A DNA stretch of 64,000 bases from Tenrec ecaudatus (Eukaryota > Chordata > Mammalia > Afrosoricida > Tenrecidae). Shown one piece after another: positions 26,633 to 38,800 of this stretch. The notes below the pieces were generated by a model that was given only the letters and a program-made list of their open reading frames with translations, made no database searches and was not told the origin of the DNA. Position numbers and translations under genes: made by a program. Location of the stretch: the NCBI RefSeq assembly GCF_050624435.1, contig NC_134546.1:18313001-18377000 (forward strand). Direction: 5' to 3'. The stretch's first letter is position 1. Each line of letters begins with the position of its first letter.

Positions 26633-29603
26633 TCAGGGTGAGTCTGTGTGATGAGTCCGGCTGCCAGCTGTGCCCAGGGCTGTTGGCCCCCGAGAGCTCA
26701 AAACTGGGGGGGGGCTATGAGGTGGGACCCAGCCCTCAGAGGCAGAGAGGCCAGGCCCTCCTGCCCCGCCATGGCCGTGCACCTTCTGGTGGCGCTTGTA
26801 GTTGTCCCAGTGGCCCGTGGTGTAGGCGCAGGTGGTGCAGCGGAAGGGCTTCTCGCCGGTGTGCCGTAGCATGTGGCGTTTGAGGTTCATGCTCTGGTTG
26901 CAGCTGTAGTTGCAGAGGCTACACCGGAAAGGTTTGTCACCCGAGTGGATGCGACCATGACGCTTGAGGTTGGCCAGGTTGCCACAGGCATAGGGGCAGA
27001 GAGGGCACTTGTAGGGCTTCTCCCCAGTGTGTACTCGCTGGTGCCGTTTCAGGTTGTCCAGATGAGCAGAGGCATAGGGACAGCGGGCGCAGCGGAAGGG
27101 CTTCTCCCCACTGTGTGTCTTCATGTGCCGGGCCAGGTGGTTGGGATAGTGAGTGGCAAAGGGGCAGAGGCTACAGGCGAAGCCTTTGTCACCTGGGCCC
27201 TGGGGCCCCCCACTGGCACCCCCTCCAGCCTCTCCTCGCATGCAGCGCCCACACATGGCAGCTCCCAGCCGACCCCCTTCGCTCTCCTCCAGCTCTTGTC
27301 CACAGCCCCGGCAGGTCCAAGGGAACAGCAGCTCTGGCAGTGGTTCTGATCCAGTCCCACACAGGCCCTCCCCGTCACCCCGCAGCTGCCCACAGTCCGG
27401 CAGGAAACTGGCACCACCTGGTGGCACATGGAGGCTCAAATCTGGAAGGAGCAGAGCATCTGTGGGAGCAGTGAGACCTGGGCTATAAATCCAAGTAGCC
27501 CAAGAGCCACCCACCCCTGCCCCAGGGTCTTTGGCCCCTGGCCCTTTACCTTCAGATCGCTGGGGCACTGCCCCCTCCTGCTCTGTGGGACTGGGAGGCC
27601 GGGTTGGTCGTGGGGCACAGCAGCGGAAGCCACAGGTCGGGCAGGGAGGAGTGGGGGGCCCCGCATGGGTGCGCTGATGCCGCCTCAGGTTGCCCAGGCT
27701 GCTGCAGGCAAAGGGGCAGTGGGGACAGCGGTAGGGCTTCTCGCCAGTGTGGGTGCGGGTATGCCGCGTCAGGTTGACGAGCTGGGCTGAGGCGTAGGGG
27801 CAGCGGCCACAGCGGAACGGCTTCTCCCCGCTGTGAGTCTGCATGTGCCGCTTCAGGTGGCTCGAGTAGTGGGACACGAAGGCGCAGAGGCGGCATGAGT
27901 ACAGTAGCCGGGGGGGCAGCGGGGGCCCACCACCCGGCCCTCCTGCCCCACAACACGGCCCCTCACCTGTCGGCCCCCCACACAGCTGGCAGGCTGGGCC
28001 TGGCCTCTCACCCCTGGCCTCCCCTGGACCCCTGGCTGGCTCCTCAACTTCACTCTCGGCACTTAGTGCCCGGCCGCCCCCAGACTCGTCGTCGCTCAGC
28101 CCGTAGGGAAGCCCAGGCCTGGCCCCCAGAGAGTCTCCTGGTGAGACAGACATGAGAAGGGACGTCACCATGGGGTAAGACCAGGCTCCAGTTCACCCTG
28201 TCACCTGTGGTCTTCCCCACTTGCTTGCCCGCCCACCCCAACCTCAATGATCCCTTTAGTTCCTGCCTGGAGACAGGCCTCTCCTGTAACAACTCTGCGA
28301 GATTCAACGTGAACTGTCATCTTAGGGGCCTGAACAAATTCCTGGGATGTCCAAGCTCACTGCCATGGAGTCGGTTCCGCCTCACAGTGATCCCGCAGGG
28401 CAGAGTACAACTGGCCCTTTGGGCTTCCAAGACCATCTCTACAGGGCAGACAGCTTCATCTTCCTCCCTCAGAGCAGCTGGAGGGTTGAAACCTCCAACC
28501 TTGTGGTAGCAGCGCAATTTGTAGCCCACTAAGCAAAAGTACAAAAGGCAGAGGTCTCAGACCTTTTTTCTGTGTTATGCAAGCCCCCTTAGTATGGAGC
28601 TGACTACAAACTGAAATATCTTATCTCTGGAGGGCGGCGGAAGTTAGAAAAAAGTGGGCAGAAACAGTACCAGATGTCATGTCCCTTTTGATACCCTTGG
28701 TGATGTCCCAAACACATCTTTCACAAGTGGGTCGGCAAGCTAGTGAATTATAATGAGGTGAACCTGAGACCAGGGCACAATTGACAGTAGGGGAGGCCAC
28801 TTGGAGTAGGGACAATAAAACCTCAATCCAAAAGCTTGTGTTGCAGGTGAAGAGAGTTAGGTGTGGCTTACCCAGGGGGCTTCCAAATTGGGGGGGGGGG
28901 GGGAAATCCATCTTTTCATGCCATTTTCCCACATTTTTGGAAGCTGCTTCCCAGAACCTCTTCAATAAAGAGTGGGCTGCCAAGGGGGGCCAGGTTATTC
29001 TGGCCAAGTGCCTCCGTGTGATTCACCCAGGTGGGGCTGGATACCACCCTTGCGTAGGGCCCTAGAACTTGCCTAGCTGCACAGGGTGTAAGTGGCGAGC
29101 CCGCCTGGGCAGAGCAGCCCGGGGGTCTCGCACACAGGCAGATGCCGCCCCGAGGGCTGGGGTCCCCCACACCCACCTTCGGAGTCTCTCTCGAAGCCCA
29201 TGAGCTGGTCACTGTTGCCGTCCCCTTCCTCCTCGTCCTCTTCCTCCTCAAACTCCAAATCCTGGCCTAGTAGCAAATCACTCTCCAGCACCAGGGCCCC
29301 GGGTCCTTCCTCCAGGCAGTCTTCAGTGTCCACTGACGAGGGGAGGGGGTTGGTGGGTTCCCCCTGGTGCGCCGTGCCCATCCCCCGCGCCGCGGGGAGT
29401 CAGCCCGCGCTTCCAGGACCTGACCCTCGCCCAGGTCCCCCAATACCTCGGGAGGAAGCTAGCAGTCCAGCCCGGCCCACCCCTGCCCCACTCCCGACCT
29501 GCGCCCACTCCGCTGACCCCACCCCCGCTCCCTCCCCTGACCCCTGACCTTTGACCCCCTCACATTTCACAGGCTGCGGGTGGCTTTGCTTCCTTCGGGG
29601 CAT
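26633..29603 (-). CDS. ZNF513: Zinc finger protein 513, complete
   Basis: ZNF513 is a nuclear C2H2 zinc-finger DNA-binding protein. In human it regulates photoreceptor genes and is linked to retinitis pigmentosa. Four coding exons: 29603-29549 (MPRRKQSHPQPVKCEG), 29332-29177 (acidic, with an EEEEDEEEGDG run), 28137-27550 and 27459-26633. They sum to 1626 nt, giving 541 aa, the human length. Eight C2H2 fingers are visible. Three are in the N-terminal half (for example CRLCAFVSHYSSHLKRHMQT followed by H) with TGEKPYRC-type linkers. Five are near the C-terminus, from CSLCPFATHYPNHLARHMKT to the last finger ending RHQKVH. The CxxC-rich segment between them (CRGCGQELEE...CGRCMRGE) resembles an extra metal-binding knuckle. 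The last intron is only 90 nt and contains no stop, so retention would add 30 residues in frame. Confidence 0.97.
28351..28535 (-). repeat. AfroSINE in ZNF513 intron 2, minus
   Basis: GCTCACTGCCATGGAGTCGG, then CAGTGATCCCGCAGGGCAG and TTGAAACCTCCAACCTTG. Confidence 0.8.
28890..28903 (+). repeat. Poly(G) run
   Basis: About 13 consecutive G in ZNF513 intron 2. Confidence 0.8.
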
Positions 29604-30050
29604 CGTGACCGGCTCCAGCCCGGCGCGCCTCCGGCCTGCGGCCGCCCGGCCCCGCCCCTCCGCGCTCGGCCCGCCCGCCCCCCTCAGCGCCCGCGGGCCG
29701 CCCCCATGCAGCGGCGCCGGCCGCGGGCAGCTCCCGGCCCTGGCCCCGGCGCCCCGCTCAGGCCGCTCCCGCCGCCGCCTCCATTCATGGAGCCCCTGCC
29801 CCCCTCCGGAGACCAGCTGGTACCTCCGCACTCGCTTCCGCTTCCGCTGCCGCGGAGCTACACGGGACGCGTAGTGAAGACCGAAGCGGCGGCGGCTTCC
29901 ACGGCGTGACCGGGAAGTGATTGTGACGTAGTCAGCGGGCGAACCAACCAGAGGTCGCACCGAAACGAGGCCGGGAGGCGGCCGGGGAAACGCCGCTCAG
30001 GGCCGGCCTTCCGGGCGGGCTTGGGGGGCGCCCCTTGCTGCGGCCTACAG
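29400..30050 (-). promoter_or_regulatory. ZNF513: CpG-island promoter of ZNF513
   Basis: Very CpG- and GC-rich sequence surrounds and precedes the ZNF513 start codon at 29,603. It ends about 150 bp short of the PPM1G 3' end, so PPM1G transcription terminates close to a promoter on the same strand. Confidence 0.7.
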
Positions 30051-30193
30051 GCACACTCCCTCACGAACCCCAAACCACGCTCGCTAGCACGCACGCACCC
30101 TCCGCGGGTCTCCAGGGACCGGGATCGCTGCCCTGGGACAGGACACGGCAGTAGAGAACAAAAGGACACCACGGGCAAGATGAGGTTTTGGCC

Positions 30194-30216
30194 TTTAGTC
30201 TGAAAAAGTGTTGATT
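30194..30216 (-). terminator. PPM1G: PPM1G 3' end with non-canonical poly(A) signal
   Basis: No minus-strand AATAAA or ATTAAA is present downstream of the stop (30,584). The best candidates are AATCAA (30,216-30,211) and ACTAAA (30,199-30,194), which would give a 3' UTR of about 390-410 nt. Confidence 0.45.
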
Positions 30217-30583
30217 GAAAGTGTACAACAGAGAGTGGGTGCAAGCGGCTGGGGGGCACGGAGCCGCCAATAAAAAAGAATGTCCTTAAATAAAGTGTTC
30301 ACAGAGTAAAAACCAGAACCACCAGTCCTTCCCTCCAATACACAGCACAGGCACAGAACCGGTGATGAGCCCAAAGGAGCCCCGAGGCGCCGGGGGGCGA
30401 TGGCAGAGGCCCCCAGGATGCTGTGTGGAGGGAGCGCCCTCTTTGGAATGGGCTGAGTAAAGCCACCCAGCTCCCCCTGCACACCTCATACCCACTGCTA
30501 AGGCTAAAGGAAAAAGACAAAACTCAGTCTCAGGTCCGGAGGGCTCAGAAAACAGTCTAGGTGGGCAGGAGCACGGATGACTG

Positions 30584-33500
30584 CTAGTCCCGCTTGGCCT
30601 TCTTGGTATCCATGCTGCCATTTTCCTCGGCCTCCTCGGAGGGGAGCACCTCCTCCAGTTTCCGCTTGCCACTCTCTGGCTGGAGCTCAGGTGTGCTTCG
30701 TGGCTTGAAGCAGATGATGATGCAGGTCATGTTGTCACACCCTGTACCATCCCCAGATGTGTCAGGCGCCAGGCACTGATCCAGCAGCTGTAAAGCGACA
30801 GGGAGCTCAGCCATGGGGTTTGAACCTACTCCCTTAAGAGCACTGCCACGACAGGGTCAGGGGAGCCGAGGGAGAGGCCTGTTATCATCAACTGCCCGCT
30901 TGCTAATCCATGAAGTTGTAAGAGTGAGTCATGGAGAAATGGGGAAGGTAGAAATTTGGGGGGGGGGGGGGGGGGTCAGGGTTTGGCATGTCCAGTGATT
31001 GATGGCTCTGGTCACTTGCAGCCTAAAAAAGAAGTCTTTGATGGTCCCTACCAGATTGCTCCCACACCCACACCCAGGGACTCACCTCCTCCACAATGGA
31101 TGACAGTAACCGAAGCTCTCCATTCTCGTCACGCTGGCTCATCTTTGAGTGAATAAAGTCTACAACTTCCTGACTGCTCATCACATTCCTGAGGTCAAAA
31201 ACAACCGTCAGACTCTCCTTTCGTTCCACTTGGGCAGAGTAAGAGTGTAGACAGAGGTGATGGCACAGACCAATGCCACTCCTCGGCTGTGTCTTGGGCC
31301 CAGGGTCATCAAAAGGGCTACACTGGCTCCTGAGTCATTAAACTTCAGAACCATCAAGTCCATTCTGACTCATAAGTGACCCCATCCCCTGTAGGTTACT
31401 GAGGCTGTAAATCTTTATGGAAGCAGAAAGCCTCACCTTTCTTCCACGGAGCAACTGGTGGGTTTTGAATTGCTCACCTATGACCAGGAGCTCAAAGCAT
31501 TACCTTATGCCACCAGGGCTCCTCTAGAGCCAGTAGAGAGTGGTAAGGCCAAAGCTGCACAGAGCTGTGGAAGTAATGCTGCAGAAAGGGAGTGACAGGG
31601 TGCTCCCCAGGTGCTCACCAAATGCCATCGCAGGCTATGACCATGAACTCGTGGTCATCAGTGAGAGTCAGCACCTTGATGTCAGGTAGGGCTGAAATCA
31701 TCTGTTCCTCAGGTGGCAGGTTCTTGTTTCTCTTGTAGAAATGGTCACCTGAAGTTAAAGGAATGGTTGGTTTGACTGGAGCAATTTGGGCCCTTAAAGC
31801 AGGCCAAGCCGTGCCATCCTTGTCCCTTCTGAATTGAGTTCTGGGTTTTCTAGTCTGAGTCCTATCATTAGGTTGCTAGACCTTAAGTAAATCATTAACC
31901 GCTCTTTTTGATCCCCAAAGTACTCGGGATAACGATGCTTCTTTTAGCCTATTTTACAGAGATGTTTAAGGACAAGGCTGTAGGCATGACAGTCCTTTGA
32001 AAAGTGCAAGGGCTATGTACATTAATTACAGTGTCCTACAACATAGCCAAGAACAGAGAGTAAAAGCCCTAGAAGTCTTTCCCACAGTTTCTTGGTCCTT
32101 ACCAATGGCTCTGGAGAGGTTGAGGCCCCCGTTGACTCTTCCATCCATGGTGACTTTGCCACCAGCATTCTTGATGCGTGCTAGCTCCACTTCGTCCTCT
32201 GGCTTGTGGTCATAAGACATGTCTAAAGCTTTGCCAGCCTCAGACACCACACAGCGAGAGTCTCCAGCATTGGCTACAATCAACTGCTTCCCCCGTATCA
32301 GAGCCACTACGGCTGTTGTGCCACTGTCAGAGCCAGGCTTAAGAGGAAAAAAAGAGAGCATGCTGGTTGCTCATGGTCAGCAGTCCCTCACTGGTATCCC
32401 TCTGACCATTCATTCACCTGTGCTTCCTCCTCTCACTGGGACCTCCAGGAAAGCAGGAGGAAGAGCCCAGATAGGAGCTTTCCAGAGGAAAGAGAAGAGA
32501 ATTCTACCCCAAAAACTCACCACTTAGTTCACTCTGCAGAATAAACCCATCTATGACCATGACTCAAGTACTAAGATATCAAGGGGACCCCTGAACCATG
32601 ATCACAGAGGATTCACACTTGCCGTTTGGTTTTTCCAGACTTACTGTTCCCCTTCCCCACACACCTCCTCTTTGCCCTCCATCCCAGGCACCATCATCTC
32701 CTCCTCTTCATCATCATCCTCTTCTGCCTCCTCCGTGTCGTCTTCATCATCTTCATTCTCTGCCTCTTCACTGCTATAGCCATCCTCTTCCTCACTGCAT
32801 TCCTGCCAGATGGAGGATGCCAGGTTGCTGAGACTGGGATGACCCCCTGGTCCCCTTGCCCCAATTCATACCCAGAACCAAAGGTCATGATTAAAACAAG
32901 TCCTCAAAATAGTGAAAGATGCAACTACATGAACGTGATGGGGGAATTTGGAGGGCGGCAAGAGGAAAAGCTTAGGATGGGTCTGACACCCTGAACTAGG
33001 TTCAACGGTCAAGAGCAGGAAGGCCCAGGTAAAGCTGCCAGCCCAAAGCCCCTCACAAATAGCTTCTTGTTCTCCATTAGACAGACAGATTCTGAAAGGC
33101 CAGAGCTAGGTCTATGGTTACAGTAGCAATACAAGAAGAGATAAAATGGCTCATGGTACCTGTGATGACAGAAATAATAATTTAAAGATAAGTCTAATGT
33201 TTAGAATACAGTTGATCTTAGAGGATATCAAAACAGAAAGTAAAGGGGGAGGGGAATCAGGACCGTAACCAAATGGGTCCTCTATGCAACTTCAGTTTCT
33301 TGCCTGCTCCCACAGGCCCTTACCTCACTGTCTTCCTCCTCCTCCTCTGCCTCATCTGACTCATCCTCACTGTCCTCAAAGAACTTGGACTTAGCAACTC
33401 GAGGCAACTTGTCAGAGGCTGAAGAGCAGGAGGGCCCAGCCTCACCAGTGGGAGTGGCAGGTTCACCAGCTTGGCCTGCCTCAGTCCCACGTTCCGAGTT

Positions 33501-35749
33501 GGAGGAAAGGCCAGTGTGGGCTTTAGGTGTGGGGCCATTTTCCTCTGTAGGAGCTTCCCTAGATGGGTCCTCAGGTCCTGTCTCCCCATTGAGGCCCTGG
33601 GACACTGGTTCCTCATCTGTCCCAGCTCCGGCTTTGCTGTGGGGAGAGCCCTTGTGACAATTCTGCCCGTAGCGCGTCAGCAGCTCTTCAATAGTCATAG
33701 TAGCCTCTTCATGCAGCAGTGCAGCCTCCTCGTTGTCCACTACAGAGAAGAGGCTAAATCAGAGCCCCGTGCCAAAGTCCTCATGGGATCACACCCCCCT
33801 CGACTTTTACAACCCTGATAGCCTGAATTCCAACGGTCCCACAACCTCCCACCTCTCTCTCATCTTGCAAGTCTCTGAAGAATGCCTCTGCTTCCTTCTG
33901 CTCAAGTACCAGCTACCTCCAAATTCCCTGTGGTCTGTGTTCATTCTCCAAACGAACAAGTTACTATAGTTCTACTTTCAAGTCCCATTCCTCAGTGGAG
34001 AAATTGGAAACTATTTTAGCTAAGGACACAGGAAGCCTATAATGTTAGCCTAAGCCTACGACTCAAGCCTAATGACTGGGTGCTGGAGCTAAAGACTGCT
34101 CCAGTTTTGAGGGGCGGGGGTGAGGGGTGTCCCACAAATATTAGAGGAATCAGGATTATCTCCATCACACTGACAAAGTATATTAAAACATTTACAAATA
34201 TAACAGTATGCACTTAAAAAAGGTTAATTCTCTCCCTTCTTTTCATAACCACAAGTAGTAGAAGAGAACACAACAGAGTTTTTAATATGAGGACCCCTGG
34301 TCCCTACAAAGCTATCTTCTCTTAGTATTGAAATATAAACTGTATAAAGAATGGTCCTCAATAATGCTGACTTCATGTCAATAAGGTTACACCACTTACC
34401 ATCGTCTTCATCTGCCACTTTTTGTTTGTCCTCCTCGTCCTCAGTGGGTCGCCCTGCAATCTGTGCCAGCTCCTTAATAACGTCCTCAGTGGTCAGTTTG
34501 GCATCAATAGCCAAGAAGGCATCTTCCAAAGCCTGAATATAATAAGCAAAACCGTATGAGTGCAGAAAAACGGTAACCACAGGTGCAAAATGAATTGCCT
34601 ATATTCAATCTTAGGCACCAGAATGAGATATAAATTAGTGTGTCAGCCATATTAGAAATCACTCAGATAAATGAAACTGTTCACAAACCTGGGCCTAATA
34701 AAGCAGCTCTAAAGTGGCCCAAGAGGGAGTAACCTTGGTCTAGGCACCAAATTCTTTTAAGAGACGCTGTAGGAAAAGCTAGGGAGGGGCAAAAAGAAAA
34801 GAAAAGCCATGGGTTAAAGAAAGAAGGGACAGTGCACAGAGCCAGAAAGGAGCCCTGGTGTTGCAGTGGGGGGCCCAGCAGTCACTCTGCAGGAGAAAGA
34901 TGCGGCTGGCTGCTTTTGTCCAGAGCAGGCCTTGGAAACTACACGGGGAAGTTCTAGTCTGTCCTATAAGGTCTCTATGAGTTGGCAACGGCTTGACAAC
35001 AGGTAATGGATCAGAGAATGAATGGTGTGGGAAAACAGACCTTCTGTAGCTTGCCTTCCTTATAGGCCTTCTGGTCTTTAATGATTTCAGGAAGATATTT
35101 GGCACAGTACAAGGCAACTTCCTCTCCTAGAAAAAAGGTAAGGTCACTCACTACATACAGACAATGACATAATATTGAAATAGATACTTTATACTCCAAA
35201 GTGAACACTGAGTTAAGAGATGGATTTGTTAGCATACATGAAAACTCCTTTGAAGGACAATGTTTGTGAAGTATGAACCAGAAAATAAGATTTTACCAGC
35301 ACCCCTCTCGGGACTATATTAACAGATCTCTCATCTTTTCTCACTTTTATTATTTAGCTTGGGGGCAGGGGGGTGGGGAGGGCTCGGTAGGAAGAGGCTT
35401 CTTAGATTAAAACCTGGTCTGTTAGGATCAAAAACCAAAACATTATGCTATTGGGAAGAAAGGATGGTAAAATAGGAAAATAAATAAATAAATCTGCCAC
35501 TACGCAAGAGCTTCTAAAGACTAGAACCTTGGGAAGTGGAAGGTAGAAAGAATGAAAGGCCTGTTTTTGCCCCGTAAGGTCTTAAAATGTTAAAAACATG
35601 ATCTGCTAATGTTACCTCCATGTCCATCGTAAACAGAAAACATAGCTGTCTCGTTGTCCAGTTCAGGAATACAGTTGTGAGCATCCTAAAAAAGAGAAGA
35701 ATCAGCATTTCTTAAGATCAAAGGATACTCTTCCTAGCGTACCTCAGGA

Positions 35750-35798
<49 letters not shown>

Positions 35799-35815
35799 CT
35801 CTCTCTCGCCAACCC

Positions 35816-35897
<82 letters not shown>

Positions 35898-38800
35898 CGC
35901 CAACCCTTCTGAGGCTAGTTTGCTTAGTCTAGAAAAAAATGGGGCTTTTTGTTCGTTTGGTTTTGGGTTTTTTTTGAGGGGTGGGGTTGAAGATGAGGGG
36001 AAAGGAGTTATAAGGAAGAGGGAGAGAAAAACCAGGCTATCTAGCACCCTCAGCCCAAGCTGGTTGTTGGGCCTCTAGGCCTGAACCTTTTGGATTTGTA
36101 GAGCTATGGAGAGAGTCAGAATAAAGGAACTTTATGGTCTCTTCCAGACCAATTCCAGACATTAACGAAGAAAGTTTTAGGCAAGAAAGCAAAGCAGACT
36201 CAAGCCTTAGGAAAATAACTTTCCAGGCAACGAAAGTAGCAGAATTCTTCAGATCTCTCAAGCCCTGCTTTTAGAAGCCTCTATTCCTCAATGTCTCGTC
36301 AATGATCCTTTTTAGTCAGGTAACCCTAGTGTCCTGTGCCCTGTCCTTTCCACCCTCCCATGTGAGGAAATGAGAACGCCACGCGAACAGGCTAAAGAGG
36401 TAGCAACTTGGAGATCCGCATCCTGGTGCTTTTATAAATTGCAACCTCTGTAAGAGGCAGACTGCTGAGGACCTGGCTGTCTTTGTATTCCTTGATTCCC
36501 ACTGCCAACTCCAGACCCAACCTTTTAGTCATGGTTCTGTCTTTTAAGTCTGAGGCCACCTTTCCCACTCTCCTCTGCATCGATTCTGTCCCTCAGACCT
36601 CGGTATAAAGTCTGCCACAGCTCATCCTGCCTCAACACTGCCGACCCTCCTTGGGGGACTCTGTACAAGCCAAACAAAATGCACAGACATTGTCAGCTAT
36701 TTGCTCTAATTATCCTTGTTTAGATTAATTTCAATGGGCATTCTCCTCCCTCTTCCAGGCAATTTAAATATTCTTAATCACATTATCAGTAAGAAAAAGT
36801 AGAGTGGTCCCCTGCCATCTCTGAAATCACATTCTGTCTTACAGGAGTCTAGCTAACACAACTGGTGACCGTGAGGCAGGGAAGGGCTAGTCTTCTATTT
36901 CCCTCGGAGTGTCTTGAGGAGAGTGTGCCCCAGAAGCTCAGAAGCTACAAGGATGACCCTTGAGTCTCTGTTGAAACGCACTGGGAACTTTGTGAGCCTC
37001 ACCTCCAGGGCTTTAAAAGCACCACAGGCAAACCAAGGCCAACTCTTCCTCCTCCCAACACCCTTTCCACCAAAGTAAGCCAGGCCTTTTCTCACTGGGC
37101 ACCTCAACACCTTTCTCTCCTATGTTAGGATCTACTGCTCTAGCATCAACCACCAGGAGTCCTCAAATTTTAAGGTACCCAAGAATTCATCCATCCAATA
37201 TAATATTTGAATGCCCTTTATCTGCCAGGATGTGTCTGCGTGCTTGGGATACATGAGTGAATAAAGCAAAGACTTGAACCTTGTAAAAAGCTTATTCTAA
37301 TGAAGGATACAATCAATGAAAAAAGACAGCAAATAGTAAATCATTTAGAATGTTAGAAGAAAGTAAGTACTATGGAAAACAGAAAAAGGTGAAACAAGGC
37401 AAGGTGAACTGGGCTGGATTACAGAAAAGTACAAGTGAATCAGCTTCCTAAAGCAATCAATACAGTACAGCATTCTTTTCTTCTTTAATTTTAGTAAATC
37501 ATTTTATTCGGGGCTCTTACAACAATCCATACAGCAATTGTATGAAGCACATTTGTACTTACATTGCCCTTACCATTTCCAAAGCATTTCCTACTTGAGC
37601 CCTTGGTATCAGCTCTGCATTTTTCCCCTCCCTGTGCCAAACCCCCACCCTTGAAAATGTATTATTTTAATTTTCATATTTTACACATCCACTGTCTCCA
37701 TAACCATTTCTATTGTTCACTCCCATGTATGGGGGGGGGGAGCTGGGGGTTGTACGTCCATCATTGCAATTAGTTCCCTTTCTTTCCCCACCTTTCCTCT
37801 ACCCTCATGGTATCACTACTCTCATTATTAGTCCTGTGGAGTTTATCTGTCCTGGATTCTGTGTGCCCAGAGTTCTTATCTGTACCAGCATACATGCTCT
37901 GGTCTAGCCAGATTTGGGGTCATGATAGAGTGGGGAAGAAGTCTTAAAGAATTAGAGGAATGTTGTGTGTTTCATCTGTGCTATACTGCACCCTGGATGG
38001 CTTGTCCCTTCCTTGTGACCCTTCTGTGAGGGGATATCTAATTGTCTAAAGATGGGCTTTGGGTCTCCATTAAGACCCCCCTCATTTGCATTGAAATGGT
38101 TGCTTGTTTTGGATCTTCTGGTGCCTGATACCTGATCTCATGACACCTCGTGATCACACAGGATGGTGTGCTTCTTCCAGGTGGGCTTTCCTGCTTCCCT
38201 ACTAGATGGTCCCTTGTTTAACTTCAAGCCTTTAAGACACTATATCTTCTAATAACTGGGCACCATCAGTTTTCTTCACATTAGCTTGTTCACCCATTTG
38301 TCTTCAGCGATCTTTGTCGGAAATGTGAGCATCACAGAATGCCAGGTTATTAGAACAGTGTTCTTGTGTTGAAGGAGGACTTGAGTAGAGGACCAATGTC
38401 CATCTGCTACCTTAATATTTAACCTATAAATATATGTAGGTAGACCTATAGCCCTATTGTTACATATCATATTTACAAATGTACATACCAATGTTTATAC
38501 TTCTATAACGTCTTTTGCCTCCTAGTTCTTTACTCCTGTCCCACTATCATGTTCGACCTTTATTCGGCTCTCTGTACTTTCACTTAATCTCAACCCACCA
38601 GGCACTCTATGTCCTCATCACCATCAATTTTAGAACTCTTGTTCCCTTATCCCTGGGTCCTCTTTTCTTAAAAGAGGGTGGGGTGGGGGAGGGAAGCTTG
38701 TTAAGAAAACAAAGTGCGGCTTCTTGGAAGATGGTACCCATGTGGAATCACCCGCTAAGTTCTGACATCAAGTTTCGACACTCACATACCTGCGTTTCAT

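Noticed and set aside
26873-27790. Long plus-strand frames over ZNF513
   Set aside because: They are antisense shadows of the zinc-finger exons, with low-complexity composition.
30268-30300. AATAAA on the plus strand near the PPM1G 3' end
   Set aside because: Wrong strand for both PPM1G and ZNF513, and no plus-strand gene ends there.
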